Below are positions 53,250 to 62,379 of a stretch of 64,000 bases of DNA, piece after piece; position 1 is the first letter of the stretch; each line of letters starts with the position of its first letter. Position numbers and translations under genes: made by a program. The DNA comes from Occallatibacter savannae. GTDB taxonomy: Bacteria; Acidobacteriota; Terriglobia; Terriglobales; Acidobacteriaceae. The stretch covers positions 620,001 to 684,000 of the forward strand of contig NZ_QFFY01000003.1 in NCBI RefSeq assembly GCF_003131205.1, given 5' to 3'. Below the pieces are notes generated by a model, which saw only the letters and a list, made by a program, of their open reading frames with translations, had not been told where the DNA came from and did no database searches.

Positions 53250-55850
53250 TCAGGGGGCTAGCTGGAGAGATGATTCCAGCAGGAGTTTTCGTGAGCTTGT
53301 GCCCACCGCAAACTTGTAAGTGCCGCTCCATAACTTCCAGCCATGTTCCTCATCGCTCCACACGGATAAACGATTCAACGGGACTTCTATATTGACCGTT
53401 TTGCGTTCCCCGGGGCTGAGTGACAGTTTTTCAAATCCCTTCAGCTGCAGAGGAGGCTCTGAAGCGTGGTCCGGCTCCGTAACATAAACCTGCACTACTT
53501 CGGAGCCTTTGCGAGCTCCGGTGTTCGTAACAGCGACTGATAGTGAAACTTTGTTCCCCTCACGACTAACATGCAGATTGCTGTATTCGAAGGTCGTGTA
53601 GGACAGGCCGTGGCCGAATGGAAAGAGCGGCTGCTGCTGGTGCTGATCGTACCAGCGGTAACCCACGAAAATGCCCTCATCGTAGCGGGCAACGCCATCC
53701 AGGCCGGGATAGTTTTGCGACTTCGTAGCAGGACCCTGATCGGGAGAGGCTGGGAACGTAATTGGCAATCGACCGCCCGGGTCGGCATCTCCGAATAGCA
53801 CAGACGCAATACCCTCCCCACTCTCCTGTCCCGGATACCATGATTCGAGTACAGAGGCCACTTTGTTGATCCACGGCATGGCCACCGGCGTAGATGTATT
53901 CAGGACGACCACCGTGCGTGAATTCACCGCTGCCACCGCGTCGATCAGTTCATTTTGATTGCCGGGCAGGTTCAGCGACGTTTTGTCCATGCCTTCGCCG
54001 AGTTGCTCGCCAGCAAACACGACAGCCACGTCTGCCGAGCGGGCGGCCTCGAGAGCGGCATTCCATTTATCCTCGTGCGGATGATCGAAGCCGACGTGTA
54101 GGAAGCTGCCCAGCACAGAATCGTCGTTCGAGTGCTCAACAACAATACTGACCGAGGTACCTTCTTTTAGGTGGATGAGGCCGAACGAAGTCGACTTGAA
54201 GTTCACCTTCTGCAATTGGGCTATAAGTTTGCCGTCAACAATGAGGCGTGAGCTTCCGGCTCCGTCTAGCGAAAAGCCATATTCGCCGGAGACGGATGGA
54301 GTCAGGGTCGCGCTCCACCGCGCCGACCACGAGAGTTTCGGCGGCCCAAATGAGCGAACTTCGGGTCCCAGCTCCGCAGCGGGTAGGCCATTTACATCTA
54401 TCTCAGCATCGAGACGCGTCACCACCGGCGTGCCGCTTAGGTCGCTGCTGCGGTAGTAGGTGGCGGTGAAGCCATGCCCGGAACCCTCTGTTGGCGTGAG
54501 CACTTCGCCTTTGAGAAGCGGCAGCGGCCTGATACCAATTCCGACCTCGTGATAGCTCACTTTCATCGAGGACCCGGCGCGCTGGGCAATAGCTTCGGCA
54601 GGAATACTGAGCTTCTCAACGTGGACCGTCGGCCCCTCCTCGCCAAACACTGCCTGGGGCCCGGCTGCTACGCCGATCACCGCAATCGACTTTACCTTGC
54701 TGGCAGTGATCGGGAGTACCTGCTTCTCGTTCTTGAGCAACACTGATCCCTCTTCAACGATGGCCCTCGCAAGTGCGACATGCTCGCTCGTCGTCACGCT
54801 AGCCGCTGAATTGCCAGGAGCCGGCGAATCATAGATGCCAAGCTTGAAGATGGGAAAGAGCGCCGCGTACAGCATCCGATCCACATCTGCCTCGGTAAGC
54901 TGGCCTTTACCCAGCATGTCATGCAGCGTCTGACCGGAACCGATGTAGGTGACTCCTGCCTTTGCAGCGAGCAGCGGATCGTGCAATGCGAATACCGCAT
55001 CCGGCGTGATTGCTCCTGAAAATCCCCATTTATGAAGTTCGCCGAGAACCTTAGCGTTGTTACAGGAGAACGTACCGTTGATTTGGTTGTAGGCGCACAT
55101 CACGCCCGCTGCACCACCAGTCTCGATCGCTTCCTTGAATCCGGGATAGTAGATCTCGTGCAGCGCGCGCTCCGGGATGATTTCGTTGATGCCGGTGAAA
55201 TCCGGGAAATGCCCAACGCGCTCCCAATCCTGGTTGTTGCCGGCGAAGTGCTTGACCATCGCGATCACGTGTCCGCGCTGCAGAGCGGCAACTTCCACCG
55301 ACGCCATCTGTCCGTTCAGGAACGGATCTTCACCAAAGGTCTCCGCACTGCGGCCCCAGTGCCACGTGCGCATGATATTCAGCGTCGGAGCGATGATCTC
55401 AGAGCTTCCTTTGCCACGCCATTCCTCCGCCAAGGCCGTTCCAAAGTCATCTGCCCGTTGTCGATCCCAGGTCGCGGCCAGCGCAATCTCGTTTGGAAAC
55501 GCCGTCACCCCGAGAGCTCTGGGCTGTGCAGGACCTGGAAAAGGCCCCTGAGCCCACCCGTTCGGTCCGTCGTTCGCGTTCAGAGCTGGGATCCCGAATC
55601 GATTCTCCGTCGGCTTGCCGAAGGAAGGTGCGAGTTGGCTGATCTTATCCTCGAGTGCCATCGCACGAATAAGTTCCAGGGTCCGGCACTCAGGACTTTG
55701 GCTCTGATCACGCCATGGTTCTTTTTGTGCCGGAACCCTGCAAGAATTGAGCCTGAGGGAAAGATCCTGTGCGTACGTAAAGCTGCATGGAAATGCGACT
55801 GCGCACAGAAAGATGAAGCTGCTCATCGTGGCACGTACTAAAGTCAACAT
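53250..55850 (-). CDS. Exported GH3 beta-glucosidase with PA14 insert
   Basis: 866 residues, ATG with GGAAAGAG upstream and a signal peptide ending near SFTYAQ. The GH3 N-terminal barrel is clear (ANDGPNGWAQGPFPGPAQPR, VKHFAGNNQDWERV); the nucleophile is Asp284 in GAITPDAVFAL, where Pro replaces the usual Ser of SDW/SDY. The second domain (VVFAGEQLGEGMDKTSLNLP) carries the acid/base region and is interrupted by a PA14 domain (about 420-570; FTATYYRSSDLSGTPVV), often carbohydrate-binding. A fibronectin-III-like domain ends the protein. It should cleave beta-glucosides or xylosides and partners with the GH78-like enzyme downstream. Confidence 0.9.
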   Translation of the reverse strand: MLTLVRATMSSFIFLCAVAFPCSFTYAQDLSLRLNSCRVPAQKEPWRDQSQSPECRTLELIRAMALEDKISQLAPSFGKPTENRFGIPALNANDGPNGWAQGPFPGPAQPRALGVTAFPNEIALAATWDRQRADDFGTALAEEWRGKGSSEIIAPTLNIMRTWHWGRSAETFGEDPFLNGQMASVEVAALQRGHVIAMVKHFAGNNQDWERVGHFPDFTGINEIIPERALHEIYYPGFKEAIETGGAAGVMCAYNQINGTFSCNNAKVLGELHKWGFSGAITPDAVFALHDPLLAAKAGVTYIGSGQTLHDMLGKGQLTEADVDRMLYAALFPIFKLGIYDSPAPGNSAASVTTSEHVALARAIVEEGSVLLKNEKQVLPITASKVKSIAVIGVAAGPQAVFGEEGPTVHVEKLSIPAEAIAQRAGSSMKVSYHEVGIGIRPLPLLKGEVLTPTEGSGHGFTATYYRSSDLSGTPVVTRLDAEIDVNGLPAAELGPEVRSFGPPKLSWSARWSATLTPSVSGEYGFSLDGAGSSRLIVDGKLIAQLQKVNFKSTSFGLIHLKEGTSVSIVVEHSNDDSVLGSFLHVGFDHPHEDKWNAALEAARSADVAVVFAGEQLGEGMDKTSLNLPGNQNELIDAVAAVNSRTVVVLNTSTPVAMPWINKVASVLESWYPGQESGEGIASVLFGDADPGGRLPITFPASPDQGPATKSQNYPGLDGVARYDEGIFVGYRWYDQHQQQPLFPFGHGLSYTTFEYSNLHVSREGNKVSLSVAVTNTGARKGSEVVQVYVTEPDHASEPPLQLKGFEKLSLSPGERKTVNIEVPLNRLSVWSDEEHGWKLWSGTYKFAVGTSSRKLLLESSLQLAP

Positions 55851-56176
55851 TGCTCTTTCCTTTATGAGATTCGGCTCGGATTGACGCGCCGTTTCACAGA
55901 CAGCTTTGGCGCGAGTCTCAACCGGAGGGTAAATCCCCGCGACCTTTCTACCATCTCGGGGTCGAGCACGTCATAGTCGACCGCCCCGAGGTGCTGCATT
56001 CTAGATCGGGATCGTATTGGCAGAGCTTTTGAGTTTGAGAAGACGATGTTTGTGCGTGACCACCACAAGGTGGTATGTCTCCGCAAGCGGCGCCGCTCTA
56101 CAATTTCAGTAAGTCAGTGATTACCGTCGGTGAGCGGGAACTTGGAAATATCCGCTCGCATACAGATCAGTCCCCT
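55851..56176. other. Intergenic region
   Basis: About 325 bases upstream of the GH3 gene and before the mobile element. No gene or RNA is recognisable. It contains the GH3 promoter and the ribosome-binding site GGAAAGAG next to the start. Confidence 0.5.
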
Positions 56177-57285
56177 TGAGTCGGCGAGTGTTTTACATCT
56201 AGTCCACGTGGCCGTGTAACGGGCGACTGGTCCGAGTGGCGGAGTAGGCTCATTGCCACCGCATTGGAGGCGGCTGGAATGAGAGGACACGCTCGGAAGA
56301 ATGTCGGAAAGCCAAAACGACCGAAGACGAAACTTGGCCTTCCCGATCTGGACCACAGCAAATCGGCTGTCCTTGACAGCCTTCGCTCACGCGAGTCGAA
56401 GCGCGAATAGCGGCACGCGATTGATGAGTTTATTCAATGGTATTGCTCTGAACCTCGCCTGTCGTTCAGCAAAGTAGTCGTCACCCGCTATCGGATCTTC
56501 CTCGAGAATCGAAATCTCGCCGCCGGCACGATCAATGGACGACTCGCCGCCGTGCGACGCTTGGCATACGAGGCTGCGGACGCTGGTCTGCTCAGCCCTG
56601 AACTCGCCGCCGGAGTCCGGCGCGTAAAGGGTGTCAAGAAGCTCGGAGTTCGGTTAGGAAACTGGCTCACGGCTGAGGAGGCTCGTCGGTTCTTGCAGTC
56701 ACCCCCGGCAGACACTCTCAAAGGGAAACGTGATCGCGCAATACTCGCCGTGTTGCTTGGCTGCGGACTACTACGGCGCCGCGAACTGGCTGATCTGGAG
56801 TTCACCCATTTGCAGCAGCGCGAGGAGCATTGGGCGATTGTTGACCTCATCGGCAAAGGGGGCCATATTCGGACGGTTCCTCTGCCGGAGTGGGTCAAAG
56901 AGACCATAGATCTGTGGGTCACTGCGGCCGGGGTTTCGACTGGCCGCCTATTCCGATGCGTCTGTCGGGCGGGAAAGACCTGGGGCGATATGGTTTCGGA
57001 ACGCGTTGTCTGGCACGTCGTAAAGCAGTACGCGAAGGCTCTGGGTCTCGCTCAGGTGGCACCTCACGATCTGAGGCGCTCTTGCGCCAAGCTCTGCCAT
57101 GCGTGCGGCGGAGAACTGGAGCAGATCCAATTTTTACTCGGACATGTTTCCGTCCAAACGACCGAACGGTACCTGGGATGTAAACAGCGAATCCGCGGAG
57201 CCGTGAACGACAACATAGGTATTGAACCGCAGCCAGGATCCGCGGGATAGGAGCGCGTAGGCGACTTTACGTCAATGTGGATCAC
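56177..57285. mobile_element. Integrase element with imperfect terminal inverted repeats, next to tRNA-Cys
   Basis: Left block GTCGGCGAGTG then CTAGTCCACGTGGCCGTG (about 56181-56216) and right block GCGTAGGCGACTTTACGTCA then ATGTGGATCAC (about 57255-57285) bracket a tyrosine recombinase relic. The inner TCCAC-T-G-CGT-AA cores face one another as imperfect inverted repeats. The element ends about 15 bases before the tRNA-Cys CCA, the usual target side for such integrases. Its exact boundaries and target duplication are not resolved. Confidence 0.6.
56279..57250 (+). pseudogene. Tyrosine recombinase/integrase, broken by a TAG
   Basis: One frame reads from ATG 56279 to the stop at 57250 (323 codons) except for TAG at 56408-56410. 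Before the TAG: KTKLGLPDLDHSKSAVLDSL then RSRESKRE; after it: RHAIDEFIQWYCSEPRLSFS. In relatives the interrupted triplet belongs to a GYR-like motif, so a Tyr codon became a stop. The C-terminal part keeps the catalytic set: Arg in LLRRREL (with one more Leu than I expect), Lys near LIGKGGHIRTVPLP, HDLRRS, LGH and Tyr in TTERYLG. A product from GTG 56552 would hold only the catalytic half, lacking the core-binding domain. The closest relatives I recall are acidobacterial integrases. Confidence 0.78.
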
Positions 57286-57299
57286 GGAAGCTGGGCGTT

Positions 57300-57375
57300 T
57301 GGAGCGCCGAGCGGGAATCGAACCTGCGAGTGCAGGTTTTGCAGACCTGAGCGTTAGCCACTTCGCCACCGGCGC
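57300..57375 (-). tRNA. tRNA-Cys (GCA)
   Basis: On the minus strand: acceptor GCGCCGG pairs with TCGGCGC (last pair G-U), D-arm GCGAAGTGGCTAACGC, anticodon arm CAGGTCTGCAAAACCTG with anticodon GCA, T-arm GCAGG-TTCGATT-CCCGC (one A-C mismatch), discriminator T and an encoded CCA (57302-57300). The T73 discriminator and GCA anticodon are the cysteine identity set. It lies between threonine synthase and the integrase relic. Confidence 0.93.
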
Positions 57376-57419
57376 CTGAATTGAACTATGCTTCCCCGGT
57401 CAGTGATGCTTGGCAAAAG

Positions 57420-58643
57420 TCACGTTAGCATCTCGAAAACTGGCTGAGGCTCGGGCGCGGGCCGCTTCAAGCCCATGGCTTCTGCGATGACATCTGTATA
57501 TTTCAGGCCCGATCCGGTATTGAACAAGAGCACGCGGTCCTTCGGGGACAGAGTTCCTTCTGCGATCAGTTTGCCGTATGCGGCGGTGACGGAAGCGCCT
57601 TCAGGCGACAAGAAGATTCCTTCGTTCTGAGCCCAATCCTTGATCGAAGCCAAGATCTCATCATCGGTCACAGAGATCGCGAGCCCATCAGACTGCTTGA
57701 TGATGTTCAACATGATTCGATCTCCATACGGTTTCGGAACACGCAGCCCCGCAGCGAAAGTGGAAGCATTTTGCCACATCGTGCTGGTGTGAGCCCCACT
57801 TTCAAAGGCGCGGACAACCGGCGCACACCCGGAGGATTGAACGGCGATCATTCGTGGACGCTTGCCGGGTTTGACCCAGCCAATCTCCTCCAGTTCCTCG
57901 AATGCCTTCCACATCCCGATCAAGCCAACACCGCCGCCGGTCGGGTAGAAGACCGCCTCTGGATACTCCCAGTCGAGTTGCTCTACGAGCTCGTAGCCCA
58001 TCGTCTTCTTGCCTTCAACACGAAACGGCTCCTTCAGCGTCGAGATGTCGAACCAGCCCTCCTGATCTTTTCGCTCAGCCACTATGCGTGCACAGTCTGA
58101 AATGAGACCGTCGACCAGCGTCACCTTGGCTCCATAGGCAACTGCCTCAACGTAGTTGGCCATCGGAACATCTTGTGGCATAAAGATGTGCGCCTCAATC
58201 CCGGCTGCAGCGGCATAGGCTGCGAGGGCTCCCGCGGCATTTCCAGCAGAGGGTACTGCCAGCTTCTTAAGCCCGTAGTGTCGAGCCATGGACACTGCCA
58301 TGGCCAAACCTCGAGCTTTGAAGGTGCCCGTTGGATTAGTTCCCTCTTCCTTGAGGTAAACCGATTCAAAGCGCTTGCTCCGAATGATCGGAGTCCATCC
58401 TTCTCCCAGCGACACAGGCTCGACATCCGGCAACACCGATTTGTAGCGCCACATCCCGCGCCAATCATTTCGCGATTCGTTAATCACCTTCCTAGGGTCA
58501 GTGCCCTTCAAACGCGACAGGTCATAGCGCACGTACAACGATCCAGCCGGTGGCTCTAGACATTGCGTACAGACCGTCTGCGGTTCGTCGGCCGAGATGT
58601 GAGCTCCACAGCGGGTGCATTCGAGGAAAGCAATCGAAGGCAT
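57420..58643 (-). CDS. thrC: Threonine synthase
   Basis: 407 residues, ATG with AGGAGAAATAG upstream. A zinc-ribbon-like N-terminus (Cys9, Cys12, Cys25, Cys28) precedes a fold-type II PLP enzyme: LGEGWTP, the Schiff-base Lys109 in NPTGTFKARGLAMAVS, PSAGNAAGALAAYAAAAGI and phosphate-loop YPTGGGVGLIGMWKAFEEL. It converts O-phosphohomoserine to threonine. The zinc-ribbon form is common in threonine synthases annotated from Acidobacteria and archaea. It is downstream of the peptidase genes on the same strand (39 bases), perhaps by chance. Confidence 0.88.
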   Translation of the reverse strand: MPSIAFLECTRCGAHISADEPQTVCTQCLEPPAGSLYVRYDLSRLKGTDPRKVINESRNDWRGMWRYKSVLPDVEPVSLGEGWTPIIRSKRFESVYLKEEGTNPTGTFKARGLAMAVSMARHYGLKKLAVPSAGNAAGALAAYAAAAGIEAHIFMPQDVPMANYVEAVAYGAKVTLVDGLISDCARIVAERKDQEGWFDISTLKEPFRVEGKKTMGYELVEQLDWEYPEAVFYPTGGGVGLIGMWKAFEELEEIGWVKPGKRPRMIAVQSSGCAPVVRAFESGAHTSTMWQNASTFAAGLRVPKPYGDRIMLNIIKQSDGLAISVTDDEILASIKDWAQNEGIFLSPEGASVTAAYGKLIAEGTLSPKDRVLLFNTGSGLKYTDVIAEAMGLKRPAPEPQPVFEMLT

Positions 58644-58682
58644 GTTGGCTATTTCTCCTGGTTGTTCACCTTGGTTTGTTGA

Positions 58683-60347
58683 TCAGGTCCGCGGAATCGT
58701 TGAGAAGAAGCTCTCCGGGTACCACGCCGGAGCAGTCGGCGCATTGGCTACTCTGCGTGTCAGTGTCAGCAAAACTCTGTCAAAGTGAACGGCCGCTTCG
58801 CGATCGATCGTCTGCTTCAAATCGTCAGACGGATGATGGTAGCGATCATGAATCCAGTCGTTGAACGCCTTCTGCTCGGGAGACCCTGCTAGCCAACCGA
58901 ACTTGAACGCAAGGGCCGGAATTCCGTATTTCACAAAGCTCGCCTGGTCCGAACGAATGAACCTGTTCTCATCCGGCTGCTTGTCAAACTGCACTTCGAT
59001 GTCATTCAGTTGGGCCGCCGCTCGAACATCGTTCCCCAAAGTGGACTCACCTAGCCCTTGCACTTCCAGGAATCTCAGCGGAAACAATGGAAGATACATG
59101 TCCATGTTCAGCTCGGCGACAATGCGCGACCTCTGAACGGTCGGATAACGCGCGTAGAACTGGGATCCGAGTTCTCCCTCCTCTTCGCCGGTGAAAGCAA
59201 TGAACAGGATGGATCGCTTCGGGCGCTCTCCTGCGCCCAGAGCCTTCGCGGTCTCGATGAGCGACGCAATGCCGACAGCGTTATCCATTGCGCCGTTGTA
59301 GATGTCGTCGCCATTCTCCGGTTTGCCGACTCCGAGGTGGTCCAGATGCGCGGTGAGCACAACGTATTCGCGATTCAGCTTGCGATCGCTACCCGGCAGA
59401 AGACCCACGATATTGGGAGCTTCGTACTTCGCAATTTCCTGCGTCACCGTGATTGCGCGGAGCTTCGTGGAAATCGCGAACCTAGGTAGGGGCTTAGCCT
59501 CTTTTGCCAGTGAAGCCAGCTCTTCATAACTATGAGGAGAACTGCTGAACCACACAGCTGCGTTCGCCGCTGGGACCGTCACTACAACTTGCGCACCATC
59601 GAGAGGATTGAGTGCAGAGTCGCTGAGTTGATCAATCGGACGAGGACGTGGCCCTGCGTCGGTTCGGCCATTCTGATTCACACGGGGCTCGGCAATCGTC
59701 ACGATCCCAACTGCTCCCGCTGCTTTCAGCGCCTTCCAGCGGATTGCTGCAGTCCGATAATAGGCCTTGAGCGGCCCATGCACCGCCGCGGGAGCGCCCG
59801 CAAGAATGACCGCGATCTTCCCTCTCAGATCAAGCCCTTCCAGATCATTCACACCAACGCCTGGAACAACAAGTCCATGGCCTGCGAAAACGAGTGGAGC
59901 GTCAATCGCGATGGTGCCGGGCTTATTTGCACTGAGCACCGCCTCCGTCCCAATTCTCAGCTCGGCTGTCTTCCCGCTTGAATCAATGAGGCTGAGAGCT
60001 GATTTATCAGTATCGACTTGCAGGGTTTGAAATCCGACGGGCTGTCGATAACCTTCAACTCCCGCCGGCTTGAGGCCTATCGTTTTGAATTGAGTCTCAA
60101 CGTACTCGGCCGCGCGGAGGTACTCGGGCGTACCGGTCTTTCGTCCTTTTAGATCGTCTCCGGCAAGCACCGTCAGATGACCAAACCAAGCGTCTTCGGC
60201 AACTTTCTCTTCCGCGGCTGCCTCCGCAGTGTCCGGGCGAATGCCGGGATTGAAGTGTGAAGGTGATCCGTGATGTTCGGCAACGGCCATGACTCCCGTG
60301 ACGCAAAGGGCTGTGAGTAGCACTCCCAAAACCGGTCTGGAAATCAT
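58683..60347 (-). CDS. Exported M28 family aminopeptidase with PA domain
   Basis: 554 residues with a signal peptide ending near TGVMAVAEH. A PA (protease-associated) region at about 130-290 (DLEGLDLRGKIAVILAGAPA) is inserted before the metal-site half: VVLTAHLDHLGVG, GAMDNAVGIASLIETAKAL, FTGEEEGELGSQFYARYP, ELNMDMYLPL and HDRYHHPSDD carry the zinc ligands His, Asp, Glu, Asp, His. M28 enzymes remove N-terminal residues from peptides outside the cytoplasm. It overlaps the upstream S9 peptidase stop by four bases (ATGA), so the two are translated together. Confidence 0.9.
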   Translation of the reverse strand: MISRPVLGVLLTALCVTGVMAVAEHHGSPSHFNPGIRPDTAEAAAEEKVAEDAWFGHLTVLAGDDLKGRKTGTPEYLRAAEYVETQFKTIGLKPAGVEGYRQPVGFQTLQVDTDKSALSLIDSSGKTAELRIGTEAVLSANKPGTIAIDAPLVFAGHGLVVPGVGVNDLEGLDLRGKIAVILAGAPAAVHGPLKAYYRTAAIRWKALKAAGAVGIVTIAEPRVNQNGRTDAGPRPRPIDQLSDSALNPLDGAQVVVTVPAANAAVWFSSSPHSYEELASLAKEAKPLPRFAISTKLRAITVTQEIAKYEAPNIVGLLPGSDRKLNREYVVLTAHLDHLGVGKPENGDDIYNGAMDNAVGIASLIETAKALGAGERPKRSILFIAFTGEEEGELGSQFYARYPTVQRSRIVAELNMDMYLPLFPLRFLEVQGLGESTLGNDVRAAAQLNDIEVQFDKQPDENRFIRSDQASFVKYGIPALAFKFGWLAGSPEQKAFNDWIHDRYHHPSDDLKQTIDREAAVHFDRVLLTLTRRVANAPTAPAWYPESFFSTIPRT

Positions 60348-62323
60348 CGTTGTCCCTGAGCGAGCTGCTGTGTGGACTCTGGTTTCAGGTACTTATTCAG
60401 AAATGCCAGTTCGCGTTCGTACGCGTCTCGCCTGTGCTCCTTCTGCTGAAAGCCATGCCCCTCGCCCGGATACGTCGTGTAGGAGAAGTTCTTCCCGGCT
60501 TGCTCGAGCGCTGCGACGAACTCCTGCGATTCCTGCGGAGGCACTTGAGGATCCTGCTCGCCATGCAGGATCAGTAGTGGTGTCTTGATCCGGCCCACTT
60601 CAAGCAGAACATTCGCTTTTCGATAGACCGCTGGCCTCACATCGGGCGGACCGCCCATCTTGGTCTCCCACCGAATAGCCGAATTGCGATTCGTATACCG
60701 CAAGAACAACGCCCGATCAACCACACCGAACTTCTCGATACCCACCGCGAAGGTATCGGGTAGCTTCGCCACGGCATTAGCAACAACAGTGCCGCCGTGA
60801 CTCCCGCCGGAAATTCCGACGCATTTCGGATCGGCAAGGCCAGCGTCGACCAGGTACTTCACTGAAGCAGCGATGTCATCGATCTCCCCGCCGCCGGAAT
60901 CCTCCACATTTGCATTCCTGAATCTCTCACCGTAGCCGGTGCTACCGCGGAAGTTGGGCTCGAGCACTACATAACCCTGACCGGCAAGGAACAGCGACCA
61001 GGAAGAAGCACTGAGCGTGACCTGACCTTCTGGCCCCCCGTGAGGGAGGATGAGGGCTGGATATTGTTTGCCCGCTTGAAGCCCCGCAGGCTTATACAGG
61101 ATCCCGGCGATTTGCAGGCCGTCCTTGCTCTTGTAGTGCACAACCTCAGGCACAATGCCGAGATCCGCATACGGAGATGGCTTGATCTCGCCTTCTAGCT
61201 TCGGCTCTTCGCTCACGGCTGCGTTTGCTAGATAAGTCGCAGAGTCCCCAAGAGCTGATCGCCATTGGAATCGGATGCTTTGGCTGTCCTCTGACCAGCG
61301 CGGATTGGTTTCGAATCCAGTGAGGCCCGTGAGCCGGTGTGGAGTTCCGCCTTTCGCGGACACTACCCAGAGGTGCCGCTCTTCAGGGACTCCGCGGTTT
61401 GATTCGAAGACAATCCACTTACCGTCGGGCGAATAAAGCGGCTCCTCATCCTCGCCGTCTCCGAAAGTGATCTCCGTTGGTTTGCCGCCCGCAGCAGGAA
61501 TTGTCCATATCTTGTCCCAGTGGCTCTCTTGTAGAACAACAGCAAGCGTTTGGGAATCAGGAGACCACGCAGCTGTGTTGACAGCCCATGCTCCACCTGG
61601 ATCGTTCTTTGCAATGTAGATGTCGATCGGTTCGCCGCCCGCCTTGCCCGAGTTCTGATCGAACGGCAGAATCTTCAGCTTCCCTGAGAAGAACTCGCGA
61701 GACCTCTCCGTATAGGAGATGCGAGTGCCATCCGGGGACCAATGCGGCCGGGGATCGAAGCGGTCCGACGAGACAGCATCGCCTTGATCCGGCGCTTTGC
61801 TCCCGATAACGTCCTTCCCGCGGTAGATCTCCGTGGCTGCAAGCTTGTTCCGTACATTGCCGTCGGAACTGATCACATACAGTTCATTGAAACCCTTCTG
61901 ACCGGATTCATAGAGAATCCATCGGCCGTTCTGGTTCCATTGCGGATGATGATCTGTGGCCCCACGCGGATCTCCCGGCCCGGCTGGATCGTGCGTAAGC
62001 TCGGAGGGCTCGCCGCCTACGAGAGGCACCGTCCAGATCTGCCCGTCGCTTACATACGCGACATTTTGCTGATCCGGCGAGAGAGCAAGTTCAGATTTCG
62101 ACTGGGCTGAAGATGTGAGGACTCGGTCATCGCCATCTTTTGACTTGACGGCGATCTGTTCACGCTCTACGACAACGCGGAAGCGTCCATCCCGCGACAA
62201 TATTTCATTTCCGCGACGGCCGAACCCTTCGCCGCCCGTCAGCAGATCATCAATCGTCAGCTTTCGTGTCTGTGCTGACGCCAAAGTTGCGAACAGAGTT
62301 ACAGGTACTACGAGCTTCCGCAT
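60344..62323 (-). CDS. Exported S9 family prolyl-oligopeptidase-type peptidase
   Basis: 659 residues from ATG 62323, with GGGAG before it (a TTG six bases upstream is less likely); signal peptide ends near ATLASAQ. The N-terminal half is a WD40/TolB-like propeller (AYVSDGQIWTVPLVGGEPSE and repeats). The C-terminal half is an alpha/beta hydrolase: nucleophile Ser508 in GISGGSHGGTV, Asp in HGEQDPQVPP and His in YPGEGHGF. The family cuts short peptides, often at proline or alanine. With the M28 gene and the flanking TonB receptor it looks like a peptide capture-and-digestion unit. Confidence 0.9.
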   Translation of the reverse strand: MRKLVVPVTLFATLASAQTRKLTIDDLLTGGEGFGRRGNEILSRDGRFRVVVEREQIAVKSKDGDDRVLTSSAQSKSELALSPDQQNVAYVSDGQIWTVPLVGGEPSELTHDPAGPGDPRGATDHHPQWNQNGRWILYESGQKGFNELYVISSDGNVRNKLAATEIYRGKDVIGSKAPDQGDAVSSDRFDPRPHWSPDGTRISYTERSREFFSGKLKILPFDQNSGKAGGEPIDIYIAKNDPGGAWAVNTAAWSPDSQTLAVVLQESHWDKIWTIPAAGGKPTEITFGDGEDEEPLYSPDGKWIVFESNRGVPEERHLWVVSAKGGTPHRLTGLTGFETNPRWSEDSQSIRFQWRSALGDSATYLANAAVSEEPKLEGEIKPSPYADLGIVPEVVHYKSKDGLQIAGILYKPAGLQAGKQYPALILPHGGPEGQVTLSASSWSLFLAGQGYVVLEPNFRGSTGYGERFRNANVEDSGGGEIDDIAASVKYLVDAGLADPKCVGISGGSHGGTVVANAVAKLPDTFAVGIEKFGVVDRALFLRYTNRNSAIRWETKMGGPPDVRPAVYRKANVLLEVGRIKTPLLILHGEQDPQVPPQESQEFVAALEQAGKNFSYTTYPGEGHGFQQKEHRRDAYERELAFLNKYLKPESTQQLAQGQR

Positions 62324-62340
62324 GCACAATCTCCCGACAA

Positions 62341-62372
62341 GAGAAAGCGAGGCCCGATAGAAGCAGCCTCGC
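62341..62372 (-). terminator. Rho-independent terminator after TonB receptor
   Basis: On the minus strand GCGAGGC (62372-62366) pairs with GCCTCGC (62353-62347), 12-base loop, followed by TTTCTC. It lies just after the receptor stop and before the S9 peptidase start. Confidence 0.65.
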
Positions 62373-62379
62373 CACGTTT

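Noticed and set aside
56552..57250. Calling the integrase an intact gene from GTG 56552
   Set aside because: The same frame upstream encodes the family's N-terminal domain, broken only by TAG 56408, so a pseudogene fits better.
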